Shown: in pieces, positions 25,012-33,191 of the stretch
Position numbering within the stretch: the stretch's first letter is position 1
How the letters are laid out: the number at the start of each line of letters is the position of its first letter
Origin: DATJLY01 sp035604615
Lineage (GTDB): Bacteria > Pseudomonadota > Alphaproteobacteria > ATCC43930 > CGMCC-115725
Length of the DNA: 64,000 nt
Direction of reading: 5' to 3'
Assembly (NCBI GenBank): GCA_035604615.1
Contig: DATNID010000020.1
Location: 164,708-228,707, forward strand
Notes under the pieces: generated by a model
Told to the model about the DNA's origin: nothing
Database searches by the model: none
The model's input: the letters and a program-made list of their open reading frames with translations, nothing else
Position numbers and translations under genes: made by a program

Positions 25012-25407
25012 ATGTCAGATGTCCCGCCTGCCTGGGTGTCGCTTTTTTTCGAATTAACAAACGAGGCAACGGCAATTGCCGAGACTGCAGGAGATCGGTG
25101 GTTAATGACGCTGGCCGCTATGGCCACGTTGGGCGCGGGGGAACGCCTGGGCTTGTCCGATGAACAAGTTTCCCGCATGCGAAACGACCTCCGAAAATGC
25201 CTCGACACGGCCGCGAAGGGGCCTCGCCTTTCGGTTGGCTTCCGTAACGCACGCAGCCGGACCGCCGTAGCGCCAACCACTTCTGCCCGATCACGCGGCA
25301 GAAAAAAAGTGATGGCGGCGGAGCCGGAGCGCGGACCCGAGGCTCGCCGACCGGACAGGACAACTGATCGCCGATGGCATCAAGCCACCCGGCGCGCGCT
25401 TCCCTGA
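25012..25407 (+). CDS. Hypothetical small protein
   Basis: A 131-residue frame with a strong ribosome-binding site (GGAGG eight bases before the ATG). The first 65 residues (MSDVPPAWVSLFFELTNEA, then RWLMTLAAMATLGAGERLGL) look like a soluble helical domain. The last 60 are Arg/Ala-rich and could be disordered or result from a shifted end. No family recognised. It lies in a low-information region after the tRNA. Confidence 0.4.
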   Translation: MSDVPPAWVSLFFELTNEATAIAETAGDRWLMTLAAMATLGAGERLGLSDEQVSRMRNDLRKCLDTAAKGPRLSVGFRNARSRTAVAPTTSARSRGRKKVMAAEPERGPEARRPDRTTDRRWHQATRRALP

Positions 25408-25750
25408 TCTGGTGAAGCCAGTCTGAACTCGTCTAACTCTTTCGTACCCCTGGACCACTGACGCAAGCGCGGGCCAAGGCGGCTTCGATGTGGCCCTGAG
25501 GCTGCCCTGGTGACACGCACGACTCAGTGACTGTGTTTCCCGGGAAGTCCGTATCGAACATTCCGATATATTTTTCGCGTCGCGAATGCGTCATTGCATC
25601 ACCCTTTCGGGTCCCATCGCGGTCTGCCGCCACTTACAAGTCACGCTTCGAAAAAGTCCGCCACACGCTTGTCACGCGCCGCGGGACCCGGATCGGAGGA
25701 CACTGGCGGCTGGCGAAACCGTCCGGCGTGCCACCGGCGGGGAGGACGCG
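25408..25750. other. Intergenic stretch with no recognised gene
   Basis: About 340 bases. A minus-strand frame starting near 25594 (MTHSRREKYIGMFDTDFPG, about 53 residues) has AAAGGGTG upstream but no family resemblance. Nothing else is supported. Confidence 0.35.
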
Positions 25751-25885
25751 GTGAAGACATTGACGCTCGCGGCGACCGCCATGCTTCTGGTCGCGGCGAT
25801 CTTTGTCTTCGGCGGCGGCAAGGCCGGCCAAAAGGCGCCGGCCGATCCCCACACGATCGTCGTGCTCCAAGGCGTGCGCGGTTGA
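25751..25885 (+). CDS. 44-residue single-span membrane or secreted peptide
   Basis: A short gene with GTG start and an excellent ribosome-binding site (GGGGAGG five bases upstream). The product has a basic/hydrophobic head (VKTLTLAATAMLLVAAIFVF, residues 1-20) and a short soluble tail ending VVLQGVRG. It ends 78 bases before the universal stress protein gene on the same strand. The function is unknown; the start signals and sequence composition are the only support. Confidence 0.45.
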   Translation: MKTLTLAATAMLLVAAIFVFGGGKAGQKAPADPHTIVVLQGVRG

Positions 25886-25963
25886 AGCCTGGCCGAAGCG
25901 CCGCCCCTCCTCCCATCCGCCGACGACGTGATAGACTGAGCCATCGCAACAGGGAGGACGGCG

Positions 25964-26797
25964 ATGGCTCTGAAATCCATTCTCGTCGCCGCGAGCGGCG
26001 GCAGCGCCAGCGACGGCGCGGTCGAGAGCGCGTGCCGGCTGGCCAAGCGCTTCGCCGCCCGGCTCGAAGGCTTCCACGTCAAGACCGACCCGGCGCAGAT
26101 CATCATGATGGCGGCCGACGGCTTCAACATGCCGAGCACGGGCGAATGGATCGACCGCCTGATCGCGGACAGCGCCACGCTCGCCAAGACCACCGAGACC
26201 GCCTTCGCACAGGTCACCGGGCGCCACGCGCTGGCGCCGGCGGCGAGTTGGCGCGAGGAGACCGGATACGCGCCCGTCCTGGTGGCGCGGCGCGCCCGCT
26301 TCTTCGATCTCTGCGTTCTCGGCCGCTCGGACCGCGTGGTCGAGCGCCCGCACAGCGACACGATCGAGGAGACGCTGATCCATTCCGGCCGGCCGGTGCT
26401 GATCGCGCCCGACAAGGCGCCGACGACGCTCGGCGAGCACATCGTCCTCGGCTGGAACGGTTCGCCCGAGGCGGTCCACGCGCTGGCCGGCGCGCTCCCG
26501 CTCATGGAAACCGCGAAGTCGGTCGCGGTGCTCGCGGTCGGCGACGAGGCGGATGACGGCACGCTGCCGCTGCTCGACTATCTCGCGGCGCACGGCCTCA
26601 CCGCGACCCATCGCCGGATCGCGCCGGTCAAGGGCGTCGGACCCGGCGAGCAGCTCCTGTCCGAGGCGCGGAGCGAGGGCGCGGACCTCCTGGCGATGGG
26701 CGGCTATGGCCACCGGCCGTGGCGCGAGCTCCTGTTCGGCGGCGCCACACGCGAGGTGGTGGGCGCGAGCCTGCTGCCGATCCTCATCGCGCACTGA
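25964..26797 (+). CDS. Universal stress protein, tandem UspA domains
   Basis: A 277-residue protein with two UspA-like halves: residues about 1-145 (KSILVAASGGSASDGAVES at the start) and about 146-277 (HIVLGWNGSPEAVHALAGAL, then MGGYGHRPWRELLFGGATR, the ATP-binding-type G-x2-G-x9-G signature). Such proteins bind ATP or act in stress responses; the specific role is not evident. A good GGGAGGACGGCG precedes the ATG. It is transcribed toward the oxygenase cluster. Confidence 0.9.
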   Translation: MALKSILVAASGGSASDGAVESACRLAKRFAARLEGFHVKTDPAQIIMMAADGFNMPSTGEWIDRLIADSATLAKTTETAFAQVTGRHALAPAASWREETGYAPVLVARRARFFDLCVLGRSDRVVERPHSDTIEETLIHSGRPVLIAPDKAPTTLGEHIVLGWNGSPEAVHALAGALPLMETAKSVAVLAVGDEADDGTLPLLDYLAAHGLTATHRRIAPVKGVGPGEQLLSEARSEGADLLAMGGYGHRPWRELLFGGATREVVGASLLPILIAH

Positions 26798-27041
26798 CGC
26801 TCGCAAGCGCCACTTGGCGGTCGGGGCTCTTGCGCAGGCCGCTCTCGGCGATCCAGTCGCAGAACCCGTCGGAATCGAAATGCCCGTAGCCGCTGTGGGT
26901 GAGCGTCGCCGCGGCGCCGCCGGAGAAGGTCAGGAAGGCGCCGTAGCCGCCTTCGGTTGGACGCGAGCGGTCCCAGCGCCGGGCCGCGGCGCGTATCGAC
27001 TGGGCCAGCCCGCGCGCTGGACAGGCGCTCGTTCCCGGCAT
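26784..27041 (-). pseudogene. Remnant of a Gfo/Idh/MocA-family dehydrogenase
   Basis: An open frame of 85 codons whose middle part (about 26826-26963), RPTEGGYGAFLTF, GGAAATLTHSGYGHFDSDGF and CDWIAESG, resembles the C-terminal domain of Gfo/Idh/MocA dehydrogenases such as those acting on aromatic cis-dihydrodiols in Rieske-oxygenase clusters. The N-terminal NAD-binding domain is missing, and the frame ends inside the Usp gene's tail. It sits directly upstream of a Rieske oxygenase gene, which fits a decayed pathway gene. The family assignment rests on memory of the motif, so it is moderate. Confidence 0.5.
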
Positions 27042-27091
27042 ATGGTTAGAGAGCTAAGCATTTCGCGTCAACGCGAAACGGAGGGCGTTCC

Positions 27092-28396
27092 ATGCTGACG
27101 GACGAGGAAAACGATCTTCTGTGCCGCGTGGAAGGCGATGCGCCGATGGGCCAGATCATGCGCCGCCATTGGCTTCCCGCCTGCATGTCGGAAGAGGCGG
27201 CCGAGCGCGACGGCGCGCCGGTCAGGTTTCGCCTCCTGGGCGAGGATCTGGTGCTGTTCCGCGACAGCGACGGGCGACTCGGCGCGCTCGACGAGCATTG
27301 CCCGCACCGCCGCGCCTCGCTCGCCTTCGGCCGCAACGAGGAATGCGGGCTGCGCTGTCTCTATCACGGCTGGAAGATCGACGTCGACGGCAACATCCTC
27401 GAGATGGCGAGCGAGCCCGAGGGCAGCCGGCTCAAGAGCGGCCTCAAGCACAAATCCTATCCAGTGCGCGAGGGCGGCGGCTTCGTCTGGGTCTATATGG
27501 GCCCCAAGGAGACCATGCGCGAATTCGAGGCGCCGCCCTGGGCGCCGACGCCGCAGACGCGCATCAGCATCGTCAAGATGCACACCGCCTGCAACTGGGC
27601 GCAAATCCTCGAAGGCTCGATCGATTCGGCGCACAGCTCGAGCCTCCATTCCTCGAACATGCCGACGACGGCGACCGACGGCGCCAAGGCGACCGCGACC
27701 GCGTGGCCGCGGCCCTCCAACGACAAGGCGCCGCGGCTCCAGGTGCAGGCGACCGAGTTCGGCTTCCGCTATGCCGCGATCCGCAAGCCGATCGTCAATG
27801 CCGAGACGCACGACTATGTCCGCACCACCCTGTTCATCGCGCCTTATACGGTCCTCATTCCGCCCAACGACCAGTATCAGCTGGCGCAGATGCTGGTGCC
27901 GATGGACGATACCAACGCCATGTTCTATTGGGTGGCCTGGCACGAGACCAAGGGCATCGACCAGGACTCGTGGCGCAAGTTCTGCGGCGCGCGCGTCGGC
28001 ATCGAGCTCGACGCTAATTATCGCAAGGTGCGCACCCTCGAGAACCGGTTCCTGCAGGATCGCGAGGCGATGAAGCGCGGCGATTTCACCGGCATCGACG
28101 GCATCCCGGCGCAGGACATGGCGATGTGGGAGTCGATGGGCGCGATCGTCGACCGCACCAAGGATTATCTCGGCGCGAGCGACTTGGCGGTGGCGCAGTT
28201 CCGCCGCCAGATGGTTGCGGCGGCCAGGCGCATGCGCGACGGCGGCCCCGCCATCGGCACCGCCGAGCCGCGCGTCCCCCGCGTCAAGCTCGCCTCGTTC
28301 GAGGGGATCGTCGCCAAGAAAACCGATTGGCGCGCGCTCGGCGTGGCGCCCGAGGAAATGGCGCTGGCCGAGACCAGCAAGGCCCCCGCAGCCTGA
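27092..28396 (+). CDS. Rieske non-heme iron oxygenase, alpha subunit (phthalate 4,5-dioxygenase-like) 1
   Basis: A 434-residue oxygenase subunit. The Rieske [2Fe-2S] centre is Cys70-x-His72 (CPHRRASL) and Cys89-x2-His92 (CLYHGW). The mononuclear iron site is expected around NWAQILEGSIDSAHSSSLHS (His181, His186). Family members hydroxylate or O-demethylate aromatic acids using electrons from a separate reductase. GAGGGCGTTCC precedes the ATG. The second Rieske gene follows after 11 bases, so they are probably co-transcribed. Substrate is not evident. Confidence 0.93.
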   Translation: MLTDEENDLLCRVEGDAPMGQIMRRHWLPACMSEEAAERDGAPVRFRLLGEDLVLFRDSDGRLGALDEHCPHRRASLAFGRNEECGLRCLYHGWKIDVDGNILEMASEPEGSRLKSGLKHKSYPVREGGGFVWVYMGPKETMREFEAPPWAPTPQTRISIVKMHTACNWAQILEGSIDSAHSSSLHSSNMPTTATDGAKATATAWPRPSNDKAPRLQVQATEFGFRYAAIRKPIVNAETHDYVRTTLFIAPYTVLIPPNDQYQLAQMLVPMDDTNAMFYWVAWHETKGIDQDSWRKFCGARVGIELDANYRKVRTLENRFLQDREAMKRGDFTGIDGIPAQDMAMWESMGAIVDRTKDYLGASDLAVAQFRRQMVAAARRMRDGGPAIGTAEPRVPRVKLASFEGIVAKKTDWRALGVAPEEMALAETSKAPAA

Positions 28397-28407
28397 GGAG
28401 GAAACCC

Positions 28408-29673
28408 ATGTTGTCGGTCGAGGAAAGCACGCTTCTGACCCGGGTCGGGCCCGGCAGCAAGATGGGCGACTTCATGCGCCAATACTGGATTCCGGCAGCG
28501 AAATCGTCGGAGCTGGTGGCCGACGGTGCGCCGGTCAGGCTCATGCTGCTGGGCGAGCAGCTCATTGCGTTCCGCGACAGCGCCGGCCGGGTCGGCGTGA
28601 TGGACCACCGCTGCCCGCACCGCTGCGCTTCCCTTTTCTATGGCCGCAACGAGGAGAACGGGCTGCGCTGCGTCTATCACGGCTGGAAATACGACGTCGA
28701 CGGCAACTGCCTCGACATGGCCAATGTGCCGCCGCACCAGGACTTCAAGGGCAAGGTGCGGGCCAAGGCCTATCCCGCGCGCGAGCGCAACGGCGTGGTG
28801 TGGACCTACATGGGGCCGCGCAAGGAACCGCCGCCGTTGCCGGCGATCGAAGCGGCGCTCCTGCCGGTGGGCAAGACGGCCATCACCTTCGTGCAGCGCG
28901 AATGCAACTGGCTGCAGGCGATCGAGGGCGAGATCGACACCTCGCATTTCGGCTTCCTCCATGCGGGGCATCTCGATTACCGCAAGCTCACGCCCGACAA
29001 TCCGCACTACTACACCGTGTTCAGCCGCACGCCCGAATACCATTGCGCCGAGACCGATTGGGGCACCATGTACGCGGCCTATCGCGACGCCGACGCCGAC
29101 CACGTGCATTACCGCTGGGCGCAATATCTCTTCCCGTTCTGGACCGAGATTCCGCAAGGCGATTTCGAGCAGCACTTCAACGCGCGCGCCTGGGTCCCGA
29201 TGGACGACACCCATACGATGTTCGTGATGCTGGCGTCCGACCGGTTCGAGGCGCCCGAATGCCTGCCCAACACCAGCGACTGGTACGGCCGCTGGCGGGT
29301 CGCGGGCAATCGCGGCAACGACCACCTGATCGACCGCGACGCGCAGCGCGACATGACCAGCTATACCGGCATCGAAGGCGTCCACCAGCAGGACCAGGCG
29401 ATCACCGAGAGCATGGGACCGATCGTCGACCATTCCTTCGAAACGCTGGCGCCGAGCGACCGCATGATCGCGCAGACCCGCCGGCGCATGCTCCGCGCGG
29501 TCCGCGACTTCGCCGACAAGGGCATCGTGCCGCCGGGCGTCGACAACCCCGACATCTTCATGGGCGCGCGCAGCGGCCAGTTCGTTGCGCCGCGCAACGC
29601 CGAATGGCAGCGCGTCTACCGCGACAAGCTCGCCGCCTCGCGCCGGGTGTCGAGCCTGCTGGTGCCGGCCTAG
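28408..29673 (+). CDS. Rieske non-heme iron oxygenase, alpha subunit (phthalate 4,5-dioxygenase-like) 2
   Basis: A 421-residue paralogue of the preceding protein, with Rieske ligands Cys69, His71, Cys88, His91 and an iron-site helix NWLQAIEGEIDTSHFGFLH (His180, His185). GGAGGAAACCC precedes the ATG at 28408. The start MLSVEESTLLTRVG parallels the MLTDEENDLLCRVE of gene 1, so the two arose by duplication and have since diverged. Whether they form one hetero-oligomer or separate enzymes cannot be told. It converges on the HpaB-type gene, with a palindromic repeat in the gap. Confidence 0.93.
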   Translation: MLSVEESTLLTRVGPGSKMGDFMRQYWIPAAKSSELVADGAPVRLMLLGEQLIAFRDSAGRVGVMDHRCPHRCASLFYGRNEENGLRCVYHGWKYDVDGNCLDMANVPPHQDFKGKVRAKAYPARERNGVVWTYMGPRKEPPPLPAIEAALLPVGKTAITFVQRECNWLQAIEGEIDTSHFGFLHAGHLDYRKLTPDNPHYYTVFSRTPEYHCAETDWGTMYAAYRDADADHVHYRWAQYLFPFWTEIPQGDFEQHFNARAWVPMDDTHTMFVMLASDRFEAPECLPNTSDWYGRWRVAGNRGNDHLIDRDAQRDMTSYTGIEGVHQQDQAITESMGPIVDHSFETLAPSDRMIAQTRRRMLRAVRDFADKGIVPPGVDNPDIFMGARSGQFVAPRNAEWQRVYRDKLAASRRVSSLLVPA

Positions 29674-29698
29674 CGGAAAGCCGACGGCACCAACGCCG

Positions 29699-29794
29699 TG
29701 CGTCCTTCGACTTCGCTCAGGATGAGGACGTTTCCTTATGGCACAAAGAAAAGTTCCTCACCCTGAGCGGAGCGCAGCGTAGTCGAAGGGCGCA
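29699..29794. repeat. Palindromic intergenic repeat, copy 1
   Basis: A 96-base element whose left arm (TGCGTCCTTCGACTTCGCTC and on to AGGATGAGGA) and right arm (TCCTCACCCTGAGCGGAGCG and on to AGTCGAAGGGCGCAC) are imperfect inverted repeats around a short AT-richer loop. It lies between convergent genes. Near-identical copies occur at 48344-48439 and 63736-63835. Folded RNA would form a long hairpin. Confidence 0.9.
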
Positions 29795-29800
29795 CCCTGC

Positions 29801-31258
29801 CTAAGCTTCCGCCTCGAAGCGGTCGAGCAGGTCCCAGATGCGCTGGATGTGGGGCTCGTTGTCGTAGCCGCGATAGACGCCGGTCGCGGTGCGCACCGGG
29901 TCGCCGGCGAAATAGCGCTCGTAGAGCTGCTGGCGGCCCGAGAAGGTCGACATCGAGGCGTCGTGCGCGAGGCGGAAGAGCTTGATGCGGGTGCGCGCGT
30001 CGGCGCCCGCGGCCTGGCAATAGGCCGCGACGTTGGCCGCCATGGGTCCCCCGAGCTCGGCGAAGGACGGCACCATGACGAGGCCGCCGGCGCCGATCGT
30101 CTGGATGATCTCGCACGAGCGCCGGTACATCTGGGGGAAGACGAAGCGCATCGCGTTGAGCGCCCCCGCCGCCGGGATGAAAATCCCTTGCGGCGACAAT
30201 TCCGCCTCGCTCTCCGCCGCAAGCACGCAGGCGCGCAGGATCTCGACCGTGTTGATGAGCTCGACCAGCATGCCCTGGATGTGCAGGAACTCATCGACCT
30301 TGATGGTGCGGGCCAGCGTCACGCCCAGCCCCATCATGAACTCGGCCTTGGCCCAGTCCTTGGTGACGGACTGATGCGTGATGGCGGCGCGCGCGCCGGT
30401 GCGGGCATAGACGGTGTTGTGGACCTCGATGTCGCGATAGACGAAGACGCGCTCCCATGGCACCAGCACGTCGTCGAACACCACCATGCAGTCGGTCTCG
30501 TCGAAGCGCACCGACAGCGGATGGTCGAGCGGCGAGCCGGCGCCTTGATGAATCACGCTCGGGCGGCAGATGATGCGCAAGCCCGGCGTCGCCATCGGCA
30601 GCGCGAACCCGAGCGCGAAGGGCTTCGCTTCCTCGCTCACGGGAAGCGCGTATGACGGCGACGACATCACCAGCAGCTCGTCGGCATAGGCGCCCAGCGT
30701 CGCGAGCATGCGCGCGCCGCGCACGACGATCCCTTTGTCGGTCTCCTTGATGGCGCGCGTGGCGAGGTCATGGGCCTGCGCCACGACGCTGCGGCTGCGG
30801 TCGGCCTGGGGATTCGTCAGCGAATGGGTGGTGGAGAGGTCGCGCTCGCGCACGAATTCGTAATAGGCGCGCACGTTCTTGGCATAGTCGCTCCCGAACG
30901 CTTCGGCCCCCGACGCGAAGGTGCTGTAGACGACGTTGAGGAAATCGGGCGCGCGGCCGAACATGCCCAGCGTGCGGTCGTGCCAATGCTTGACCATGAC
31001 GCGACGGCTTCGCAGCTCGTCGCGCGAGCGCGGCTCGATGAATGACAACCCGACGCGGTCGCCGGTCGTGGGCGAGCGGTAGGTCATGGTCTCGACGAGG
31101 TCGGGGCGGAGCTGCATGTCGTAGAGGTCCGCCAAGGTCCGCGCGCCGCCGGCGAGGCGTGGATCGCGCGTCACATCGGCGACGCGCTCGCCGTCGATAT
31201 AGACCTCGCGCCCGTCCCGCATTCCCGCCAGGACCTGCTCGCCCGTCCGTGCTCCCAT
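29801..31258 (-). CDS. 4-Hydroxyphenylacetate 3-hydroxylase (HpaB) family flavin monooxygenase
   Basis: A 485-residue member of the HpaB/4-hydroxybutyryl-CoA-dehydratase family. Conserved pieces are GEQVLAGMRDGREVYIDGER at the N-terminus, CRPSVIHQGAGSPLDHPLS, FDETDCMVVFDDVLVPWERV, and the C-terminal FIPAAGALNAMRF. HpaB members ortho-hydroxylate phenols with FADH2 supplied by a separate HpaC reductase, which is not found nearby. The 4-hydroxybutyryl-CoA dehydratase-type iron-sulfur cysteines are not evident. AAAGGAGCGG precedes the ATG at 31256-31258; an in-frame start 12 codons earlier is less likely. It is divergent from the small basic gene. Confidence 0.88.
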   Translation of the reverse strand: MGARTGEQVLAGMRDGREVYIDGERVADVTRDPRLAGGARTLADLYDMQLRPDLVETMTYRSPTTGDRVGLSFIEPRSRDELRSRRVMVKHWHDRTLGMFGRAPDFLNVVYSTFASGAEAFGSDYAKNVRAYYEFVRERDLSTTHSLTNPQADRSRSVVAQAHDLATRAIKETDKGIVVRGARMLATLGAYADELLVMSSPSYALPVSEEAKPFALGFALPMATPGLRIICRPSVIHQGAGSPLDHPLSVRFDETDCMVVFDDVLVPWERVFVYRDIEVHNTVYARTGARAAITHQSVTKDWAKAEFMMGLGVTLARTIKVDEFLHIQGMLVELINTVEILRACVLAAESEAELSPQGIFIPAAGALNAMRFVFPQMYRRSCEIIQTIGAGGLVMVPSFAELGGPMAANVAAYCQAAGADARTRIKLFRLAHDASMSTFSGRQQLYERYFAGDPVRTATGVYRGYDNEPHIQRIWDLLDRFEAEA

Positions 31259-31386
31259 GTTCCGCTCCTTTAGCCGCGCGCGCGTTCCGAACATCGCCCG
31301 CCCGCGCTTGCGGCGCCACGGATTTCTTATGGTTCGCCGCGCCGCCGCGGCCTAAACTCGCCGCCAACCCAAAAGCGGAGCATGAC

Positions 31387-31479
31387 ATGAAACGTCCGAA
31401 GATGCGGGTCCTCGCCAACAAGCACAAGGCGAAACTCCGGGCCAAGCGCAAGAAGCAGCGCGCCCGCGCGGGGCACTAA
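31387..31479 (+). CDS. 30-residue, highly basic protein
   Basis: A tiny open frame with ATG, stop, and a GGAG ribosome-binding site six bases before the ATG. Its 30 residues include 14 Lys/Arg and no Asp/Glu; it begins MKRPKMRVLANKHKAKLR and ends KKQRARAGH. Such composition resembles small ribosome- or nucleic-acid-associated peptides. It is 18 bases upstream of the DUF427 gene and in the same direction, and 128 bases from the divergent HpaB gene. Not a recognised family; expression is unproven. Confidence 0.5.
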   Translation: MKRPKMRVLANKHKAKLRAKRKKQRARAGH

Positions 31480-31497
31480 GTCCGACAGGAGGCGGCG

Positions 31498-32241
31498 ATG
31501 GCGCAAACCGAGCATCGCATCGCGTTCGAGGTGAGCCCCAAGCGCGTGCGCGCGGTGATCGGCGACCGGACGGTCGCCGACTCGCTCGCGGTCGGGCTGC
31601 TGCTGGAGAGCGGCAGCCGGCCCGCCTATTACTTCCCGCGCGCCGACGTCCATGCCGACGGCATCGAGCGCAGCGACCACCGCACCCAATCGCCGTCGAA
31701 GGGCGAGGCGACGTGGTGGCACCTGACGTTTGGCCCGCGGCGCATCGACAATGCGGCCTGGTCCTACGAGGCGCCGCCCGCCGCGCTCGAGGCGATGCGC
31801 GGCCGGCTCGCCTTCGTCGCGGACAAGGTCGACCATTGGTATGAGGAAGACGAGGAAGTCTTCGGCCATCCGCGCGATCCCTATCATCGCGTCGACATGC
31901 GGCGGAGCGCGCGGCACGTGCGCGTGCGCGCCGCGGGCGAGGTGGTCGCCGACACCAAGCGCGCCGTGTTCCTGTTCGAGACCGGGCATCCGACGCGCTA
32001 TTACATCCCGCGCGAGGATGTGCGCGCCGATCTGCTGACGCCGACCAAGCGCAGCACGACGTGTCCCTACAAGGGCAACGCATCCTACTGGTCGCTCGCG
32101 GCCGGCGGGCGCGTCATCGAGGATGCGGTCTGGGCCTATCTCGACCCCATTCCCGATTGCCCGCAGATCAAAGGCCTGATGTGCTTCTATCCGGATAAGG
32201 TCGACGCCATCGAGGTCGAGGGAGGCGGTCATGGCGGCTGA
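31498..32241 (+). CDS. Tandem DUF427 domain protein
   Basis: A 247-residue protein made of two copies of the DUF427 domain. Copy one is about residues 8-115 (AYYFPRADVH, TWWHLTFGPRRIDNAAWSY) and copy two about 125-235 (RYYIPREDVR, CPYKGNASYWSL, VIEDAVWAYLDPIPD). The repeated YYxPRxDV and K-G-x-A-x-W-x-L blocks show internal duplication. The domain's function is unknown. ACAGGAGGCGGCG precedes the ATG. Its stop overlaps the amidohydrolase start by 11 bases. Confidence 0.92.
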   Translation: MAQTEHRIAFEVSPKRVRAVIGDRTVADSLAVGLLLESGSRPAYYFPRADVHADGIERSDHRTQSPSKGEATWWHLTFGPRRIDNAAWSYEAPPAALEAMRGRLAFVADKVDHWYEEDEEVFGHPRDPYHRVDMRRSARHVRVRAAGEVVADTKRAVFLFETGHPTRYYIPREDVRADLLTPTKRSTTCPYKGNASYWSLAAGGRVIEDAVWAYLDPIPDCPQIKGLMCFYPDKVDAIEVEGGGHGG

Positions 32242-33187
32242 CACGGGTGGCAACCGGTACGTCGACGTCCATCATCATCTCTCGACCGCGAGCTATGTCG
32301 ATCTCGTCTCAGGCAAGGCCAATTTGCCGGAGCGGCAGCGCCAGATGCTCTTGAACGGCAGCCCCGCCAAGTCGCTCGAGGACATGGACCGGGCGGGCGT
32401 CAAGACATCCATGATCTCGCTGACGACGCCGGGCGTGTGGTTCGGCGACGATGCCGCCGCGCGCAAGCTCGCGCGCGAGACCAACGATCATTTCGCCACG
32501 GTGATCGCCGATCATCCCGGCCGCTATGGCTTGTTCGCGGTTCTGCCGCTCCCCGACATCGACGGCGCGCTCAAGGAGATCGCCTACGCGCTCGACCAGC
32601 TCAAGGCCGACGGCATCGGCCTCTATACGAGCTACCGCGACAAGCATCTGGGCGATGCGTCGTTCACGCCGGTGCTGGCGGAACTGAACCGCCGCAAGGC
32701 GCTCGTCTATACCCACCCGGTGCGGCCCGTCTGCTGCGCCGAGCTGCTGCCGGAGATCACCGAGTCGGCGATCGAATATGGCACCGACACGACCCGCACC
32801 ATCGCCAGCCTCGTGTTCAGCGGCGCCGCCACGCGCTTCCCCGGCATCAGGTGGATCTTCTCCCATGCCGGCGGGACCATGCCGTTCCTGATCGGCCGCT
32901 TCATCGGCTTGGCGCAGTCCGCCCAGTTCGCCCAGCGCCTGCCGCAGGGCGTGCTGCCGCTGCTGCGCAGCTTCTACTACGACACGGCGCAGGTGGCGCT
33001 GCCCGGCACGATGGCGTCGCTGATGAAGCTGGTCGCGGCGAGCCAGGTCCTGTTCGGCACCGACTTCCCGTTCCGCGCCGCGCACGAGCACGTGAGCGGC
33101 CTCGCCGAGTGCGGCTTCAGCGCCGACGAATTGGCGCAGATCGCGCATCTCAACGCGGCGGGCCTCATCCCGCGCGTCAGGGGATAG
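32231..33187 (+). CDS. Amidohydrolase, aminocarboxymuconate-semialdehyde decarboxylase (ACMSD)-like
   Basis: A 318-residue metal-dependent TIM-barrel enzyme: YVDVHHHLS metal ligands near residues 10-18, VYTHPVRP, FSHAGGTMPFLIGRF and GTDFPFRAAHE with the late Asp ligand. The family includes ACMSD and non-oxidative decarboxylases of aromatic acids (gamma-resorcylate, 5-carboxyvanillate and others), as well as hydrolases. In this operon a decarboxylase or C-C hydrolase step in aromatic breakdown is plausible (inference). The gene overlaps DUF427 by 11 bases and is followed by the next gene after four bases. Confidence 0.88.
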   Translation: MAADTGGNRYVDVHHHLSTASYVDLVSGKANLPERQRQMLLNGSPAKSLEDMDRAGVKTSMISLTTPGVWFGDDAAARKLARETNDHFATVIADHPGRYGLFAVLPLPDIDGALKEIAYALDQLKADGIGLYTSYRDKHLGDASFTPVLAELNRRKALVYTHPVRPVCCAELLPEITESAIEYGTDTTRTIASLVFSGAATRFPGIRWIFSHAGGTMPFLIGRFIGLAQSAQFAQRLPQGVLPLLRSFYYDTAQVALPGTMASLMKLVAASQVLFGTDFPFRAAHEHVSGLAECGFSADELAQIAHLNAAGLIPRVRG

Positions 33188-33191
33188 GCAA

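Noticed and set aside
25433..25594. A minus-strand 53-codon frame with a reasonable ribosome-binding site
   Set aside because: No family resemblance and no context; kept only as a note in the intergenic entry.
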